From: Natrialbaceae archaeon B1-Br10_E2g27
GTDB lineage: Archaea; Halobacteriota; Halobacteria; Halobacteriales; Natrialbaceae
NCBI GenBank assembly: GCA_001563885.1
Contig: LKMM01000079.1
Location: forward strand, 1-9,286
Direction of reading: 5' to 3'
DNA length: 9,286 nucleotides
Numbering within the stretch: position 1 is the stretch's first letter; every line of letters starts with the position of its first letter. Below are positions 6,463-9,286 of the stretch, one piece after another. The notes below the pieces were generated by a model, which was not told the DNA's origin, ran no database searches, and was given only the letters and a program-made list of their open reading frames with translations. Both the position numbers and the translations under genes were made by a program.

Positions 6463-6483
6463 GATACATCTGTACCATGTATC
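6463..6483 (+). repeat. inverted repeat 3, containing the likely hop start codon
   Basis: GATACAT (6463-6469) and ATGTATC (6477-6483) form a perfect 7-bp inverted repeat around a 7-nt centre (CTGTACC). The right arm begins exactly at the ATG at 6477, so as RNA the start codon would be paired in the stem. Confidence 0.6.
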
Positions 6484-7325
6484 AGTCACTGACAACTGCC
6501 GCATCCGAGGTCGCGTTACAGACACCGGAGACGCAAGGAGAGATATTCGACTACGTCTTCGCGGATACACTGCTTGCAGCGTCGTTCGTGTCGAACATCG
6601 CCCTTGCCGGGTTGACGATTCTGTTCATCGTCGCACTCGCACGCGGGGTCACTGACCCACGTGCGAAACTGATCATCATCTCGACGATGCTGATCTCGGT
6701 CGTCTCGATCTCGAGTTACACGGGGCTCACGTCGGGGCTGACGATAAGCTTCATCGAGATGCCCGCAGGCCACGCGATGGCCGGTGAGGAGGTACTGACC
6801 ATGTGGGGTCGGTATCTCACCTGGACGTTCTCGACACCGTTTATCCTGATCGTCCTCGGGATGATCGCGGGCTCTAACCTGACGAAGATCCTGACGACCG
6901 TCTCGATGACGATTGCGATGTGTGTGACCGGACTGGCCGCTGCACTGACCACCTCCTCACTGCTGATGCGTTGGTGGTGGTTCGTGATCAGTTCGATCTT
7001 CTTCCTCGTGATCGTCTACGTCATCATGGTCGATTGGACCCGCGAGGCCGAATCGACCGGCACCGCAGACCTGTTCAACACGCTGAAGATCCTCACCGTG
7101 GTCGGCTGGTTTGGCTACCCGATCCTGTGGGCACTCGGTGTCGAAGGATTCGCCGTGCTAGACGTCTGGATGACGTCGTGGGGCTACAGTGTCTTAGACA
7201 TCATCACGAAATACATTGTCACCGTGTTAATCGTGATGTACGTCGTCAAAGAGCCAGACACCATCACTGCCGGTGCCGACTACGGCTCGACGCTGAAAGG
7301 CGTCGGGGCACCTGCTGACGACTGA
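6477..7325 (+). CDS. hop: halorhodopsin, light-driven inward chloride pump
   Basis: 282-residue seven-helix retinal protein of the plasma membrane that uses light to import chloride. It reads as a halorhodopsin by extended matches to the family: SISSYTGLTSGLTISFIEMP (77-96), TMWGRYLTW (108-116), IAMCVTGLAAALTTS (146-160) and GYPILWALGVEG (213-224). Lys245 in DIITKY is the Schiff-base lysine, with Asp241 one turn before it; Arg112 is the helix-C arginine. Helix C has Thr115, Ser119 and Val126 where bacteriorhodopsin has Asp85, Thr89 and Asp96, so it follows the chloride-pump TS pattern but with Val rather than the usual Ala at the third position. Thr145 replaces the helix-D Asp. ATG 6477 is preferred because MYQSL...VALQ...GEIFDY aligns with the N-terminus of Natronomonas halorhodopsin as I recall it. 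An in-frame ATG at 6378 would add 33 residues. With brp and bat nearby, the locus links retinal synthesis, regulation and use. Confidence 0.93.
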   Translation: MYQSLTTAASEVALQTPETQGEIFDYVFADTLLAASFVSNIALAGLTILFIVALARGVTDPRAKLIIISTMLISVVSISSYTGLTSGLTISFIEMPAGHAMAGEEVLTMWGRYLTWTFSTPFILIVLGMIAGSNLTKILTTVSMTIAMCVTGLAAALTTSSLLMRWWWFVISSIFFLVIVYVIMVDWTREAESTGTADLFNTLKILTVVGWFGYPILWALGVEGFAVLDVWMTSWGYSVLDIITKYIVTVLIVMYVVKEPDTITAGADYGSTLKGVGAPADD

Positions 7326-7443
7326 TCGGCACTCGACCCGGTCACCCATACTGTTTTGACGCTCGAGGCTCGGACCGCACGTTCGCAGCCACTGATGAAG
7401 ACGGTTTTCGTCCCGTACCGATGGTTCGAGGAGTCTCAGCTCA

Positions 7444-7475
7444 GGCGATGGCTATCGGCCACTCGAGCCATTGCC
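7444..7475 (+). repeat. 10-bp inverted repeat upstream of the antiporter
   Basis: GGCGATGGCT (7444-7453) and AGCCATTGCC (7466-7475) are reverse complements except for one G/T position, with a 12-nt centre. It lies 25 bp upstream of the TATA-like box at 7500, a usual place for an activator site, and about 120 bp after the hop stop codon. Confidence 0.5.
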
Positions 7476-7499
7476 GCCCCTACCTCGATCGGTAGCGCG

Positions 7500-7505
7500 T
7501 TTATG
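7500..7505 (+). promoter_or_regulatory. TATA-like box of the antiporter gene
   Basis: TTTATG, within TTTATGTAT, lies 25-30 nt before the GTG at 7530. This supports that GTG as the first codon of a leaderless transcript. Confidence 0.5.
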
Positions 7506-7529
7506 TATCGACCGACCTAACAAACGACC

Positions 7530-9286
7530 GTGGCTGAGCTACTGCCTCTCGTCGTCGGCATTCTCGCACTCGGCGTCGGCGCACAGGTGCTTGCAAAGCG
7601 ACTCCGGATGCCGAGTGTCCTCTTTCTGATCGCGATCGGGATCGCCGTCGGCCCGGAGGGTCTTGCGTTCATTACGATCGACACCTTCGGCGATGGCCTC
7701 TCGACGATCGTTGGCCTGAGCGTCGCGATCATCATCTTCGACGGGGCTTTCCATCTCCGCCGGGAGAAACTCGCCGAAGCCCCTCGAGCCGTGTTTCGAA
7801 TGGCGACCATCGGGGCTCTGCTGGCGTTCGTCGGCACCACGGTTGCCGTTCGGCTCTTTCTGACCGCCGACTGGGCCGTCGCCGCCCTCGTCGGCGCGCT
7901 GTTGATCGCCACCGGCCCCACGGTGATCACGCCACTGCTCGAGGTCGTCACCGTCCGCGAACACGTTGGGGCAACCCTCGAGGCCGAAGGGATATTCAAC
8001 GACGTCACCGCGGCCGTGCTTGCGATCGTCATCTTCGAGGTGTTCGTCGTCGCCGACGCGCCGGCCGAGATTCCGGTTGCCTTCCTCCAGCGACTCGTCG
8101 CCGGTCTCGGCGTCGGCATCGTCGTCGCGGCCGTCGTTTATTATCTGCTCGTCTCGGTCACCCTACCAGCAGGGGATGCGACCCAAATTGCCCGACTGGT
8201 GACCTTAACCGGCGCGCTCGTTTCCTTCGGCCTCGCCGAATCGATCTTCCCCGAAACCGGCGTCGCCGCCGCAGCCGCTGCCGGCATCGTCCTCGGCAAC
8301 CTCGAGTTGCCCCACCGCGAGGAAATACTCGGATTCAACCGTGATCTTACCCTCGTGGTTCTGTCGTTCGTGTTCATCTCGCTTGCAGCCTTGATCGAGT
8401 TCGATACCTTGCTCGGCCTCGGCATCGGTGGCGTCGCCGTCGTCGTCGCCGTCACGCTCGTCGTCCGGCCGATCCTGATCGCCATCTCGACGACCCACTG
8501 GCGGTTCAACCGGGCCGAAAAATACTTCCTCTCGCTGGTCGGTCCTCGCGGGATCATCCCCGCCTCGGTCGCAACGCTGTTCGCGATCGAACTCGAGGCC
8601 GCAGGCCAGTTCGAAGCCGCCCAGACACTCGCCGGAACCGTCTTCCTCGTCATCTTCATTACCGTGGTCGTCCAGGCCGGCTTCGCCAGACAGATCGCCC
8701 AATACCTCCACGTCGTACCCATGAAAAGCATCATCGTCGGCGGCGGCCGGGTCGGCCGGGCGCTCGCCACCAGACTCGAGAAACGAGGCGAAAACGTCCA
8801 TATCGTCGACCAGCACTCCGGCACCGTCGACGCCCTTCGCGAAGATGGCTTCACCGCCCACGAGGGCGATGGCACCGACGCCGACACGCTCGAGGCGGCC
8901 GGCATCGAGAACGCCAAACTCGTCGTCGCCGCAACCCCGGACGACGACGTCAACCTGCTTGTCTCCCAGCTTGCCCGCACGAAATTCGACGTCGAAGATG
9001 TCGTCGCCCGGGTCAACACCCCCGGCAACGTCAGCGCATTCGACACCTTAGACGTGCGAGCGATCGACGTCGCAAGCGCGACTGCCTGGTCGATCGACAA
9101 CGAGATCGAACGACCCGCCCTCGCTCACTGGATGACCGAACTCGGCGAGGGCCACGACGCCCAGGAGATCACCGTCACTGCCGAAGAACTCGACGGTGCG
9201 ACCATCCGCGAACTCAGCGCCGAAATCCCCGACGACGTCCTCGTCGCCGTCATCGCCCGCGACGACGAAACGTACGTCCCCAACGC
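7530..9286 (+). CDS. CPA1/NhaP-type cation:proton antiporter with TrkA-N domain, 3' end missing
   Basis: 585 codons are visible and the frame is open to the window edge. Residues 1-395 are a CPA1-like antiporter domain with about 12-13 hydrophobic helices. The discontinuous-helix motif is ATGPTVITPLL (127-137), with Gly129 where classical NhaP proteins have Asp (TDP). The ion-binding Asn157-Asp158 pair lies in EAEGIFNDVTAAVLA, and VGPRGIIPAS (337-346) provides the conserved Arg340. A TrkA-N (RCK) nucleotide-binding domain follows from about 399, with the Rossmann loop GGGRVG (404-409) and an acidic strand end at HIVDQH. It continues to about 510 and is followed by the beginning of a TrkA-C-like segment (about 550 onward). 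It probably exports Na+ or K+ in exchange for protons under nucleotide control, at the plasma membrane. The GTG at 7530 is chosen because an in-frame TAA lies at 7518 and the first helix begins at once. No cysteines were seen. Confidence 0.85.
   Translation, partial: MAELLPLVVGILALGVGAQVLAKRLRMPSVLFLIAIGIAVGPEGLAFITIDTFGDGLSTIVGLSVAIIIFDGAFHLRREKLAEAPRAVFRMATIGALLAFVGTTVAVRLFLTADWAVAALVGALLIATGPTVITPLLEVVTVREHVGATLEAEGIFNDVTAAVLAIVIFEVFVVADAPAEIPVAFLQRLVAGLGVGIVVAAVVYYLLVSVTLPAGDATQIARLVTLTGALVSFGLAESIFPETGVAAAAAAGIVLGNLELPHREEILGFNRDLTLVVLSFVFISLAALIEFDTLLGLGIGGVAVVVAVTLVVRPILIAISTTHWRFNRAEKYFLSLVGPRGIIPASVATLFAIELEAAGQFEAAQTLAGTVFLVIFITVVVQAGFARQIAQYLHVVPMKSIIVGGGRVGRALATRLEKRGENVHIVDQHSGTVDALREDGFTAHEGDGTDADTLEAAGIENAKLVVAATPDDDVNLLVSQLARTKFDVEDVVARVNTPGNVSAFDTLDVRAIDVASATAWSIDNEIERPALAHWMTELGEGHDAQEITVTAEELDGATIRELSAEIPDDVLVAVIARDDETYVPN

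Larger units (their letters stand above)
6182..6476 (+). promoter_or_regulatory. upstream region of the halorhodopsin gene
   Basis: This 295 bp region holds no convincing gene. It contains the 10-bp palindrome GACGTACGTC (6228-6237), a compact hairpin CGCCAC-GGG-GTGGCG (6247-6261), a TATA-like box at 6351, and three perfect inverted repeats between 6383 and the beginning of the coding region, listed separately. CATCTGT occurs at both 6382-6388 and 6467-6473. The region is less G+C-rich than its surroundings from about 6345 onward, as expected for a promoter. Confidence 0.5.
7326..7529. other. intergenic region between hop and the antiporter gene
   Basis: These 204 bp hold no gene I can support. 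Two short T-runs (7354-7357, 7405-7408), the second inside a GACG-GTTTT-CGTC mini-hairpin (7400-7412), are weak candidate terminators for hop. A 10-bp inverted repeat lies at 7444-7475, and a smaller dyad, CTACC-N6-GGTAG (7480-7495), lies immediately before the TATA-like box of the antiporter. Confidence 0.4.

Noticed and set aside
6477..7325. Bacteriorhodopsin identity for the opsin
   Set aside because: The helix-C proton-pump aspartates are absent (Thr115 and Val126 instead), and the long sequence matches are to halorhodopsins.
7517..9100. Two long minus-strand open frames opposite the antiporter
   Set aside because: Both are Ser/Thr/Arg-rich shadows of the antiporter, whose own frame shows Asn-Asp, RG and Rossmann motifs throughout.
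1..9286. CRISPR arrays, tRNA or rRNA genes, insertion sequences
   Set aside because: No regularly spaced repeats, cloverleaf-like segments, transposase motifs or terminal inverted repeats with target duplications were seen.

Overview
The window is almost certainly from a halophilic archaeon (class Halobacteria, probably a Natrialbales-type genome such as Haloterrigena or Natrinema; this is inference). The evidence is high G+C, very acidic cytosolic proteins, few cysteines outside one regulator, no Shine-Dalgarno motifs, TATA-like boxes 24-30 nt upstream of several start codons (leaderless style), about three dozen CTCGAG sites by eye, and a set of haloarchaeal retinal-protein genes.

Layout. 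1-426 (minus): 5' part of a Brp/Blh beta-carotene dioxygenase, which makes retinal; it runs off the left edge. 557-2542 (plus): a Bat-type regulator with a pseudo-receiver, a LOV-like PAS lacking the photoactive cysteine, a GAF domain and a C-terminal HTH_10; it is divergent from brp. 2603-3040 (plus): a small SRPBCC-fold protein. 3073-5382 (minus): an APC-family amino-acid permease fused to two UspA-like domains, tail-to-tail with the previous gene. 5552-6181 (plus): an unrecognised four-helix membrane protein. 6477-7325 (plus): a halorhodopsin, the light-driven inward chloride pump. 7530-9286 (plus, cut by the right edge): a CPA1/NhaP-type cation:proton antiporter fused to TrkA-N and the start of TrkA-C.

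How it fits together. Brp supplies retinal, halorhodopsin uses it, and Bat is the expected light/oxygen-responsive regulator, so this is a photobiology locus. Its opsin is a chloride pump, not a proton pump. The permease and antiporter are other ion-coupled membrane systems and fit a theme of membrane energetics and salt balance, but no shared operon is evident.

The observations most worth following are: three perfect inverted repeats packed into the ~100 nt before halorhodopsin, the last containing the likely start codon; a Cys-to-Pro LOV domain in Bat that keeps the flavin-contact residues; and a halorhodopsin with Thr where the helix-D Asp is normally found and Val at the third position of the usual TSA motif. 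I saw no CRISPR array, tRNA, rRNA, insertion sequence or other mobile element.
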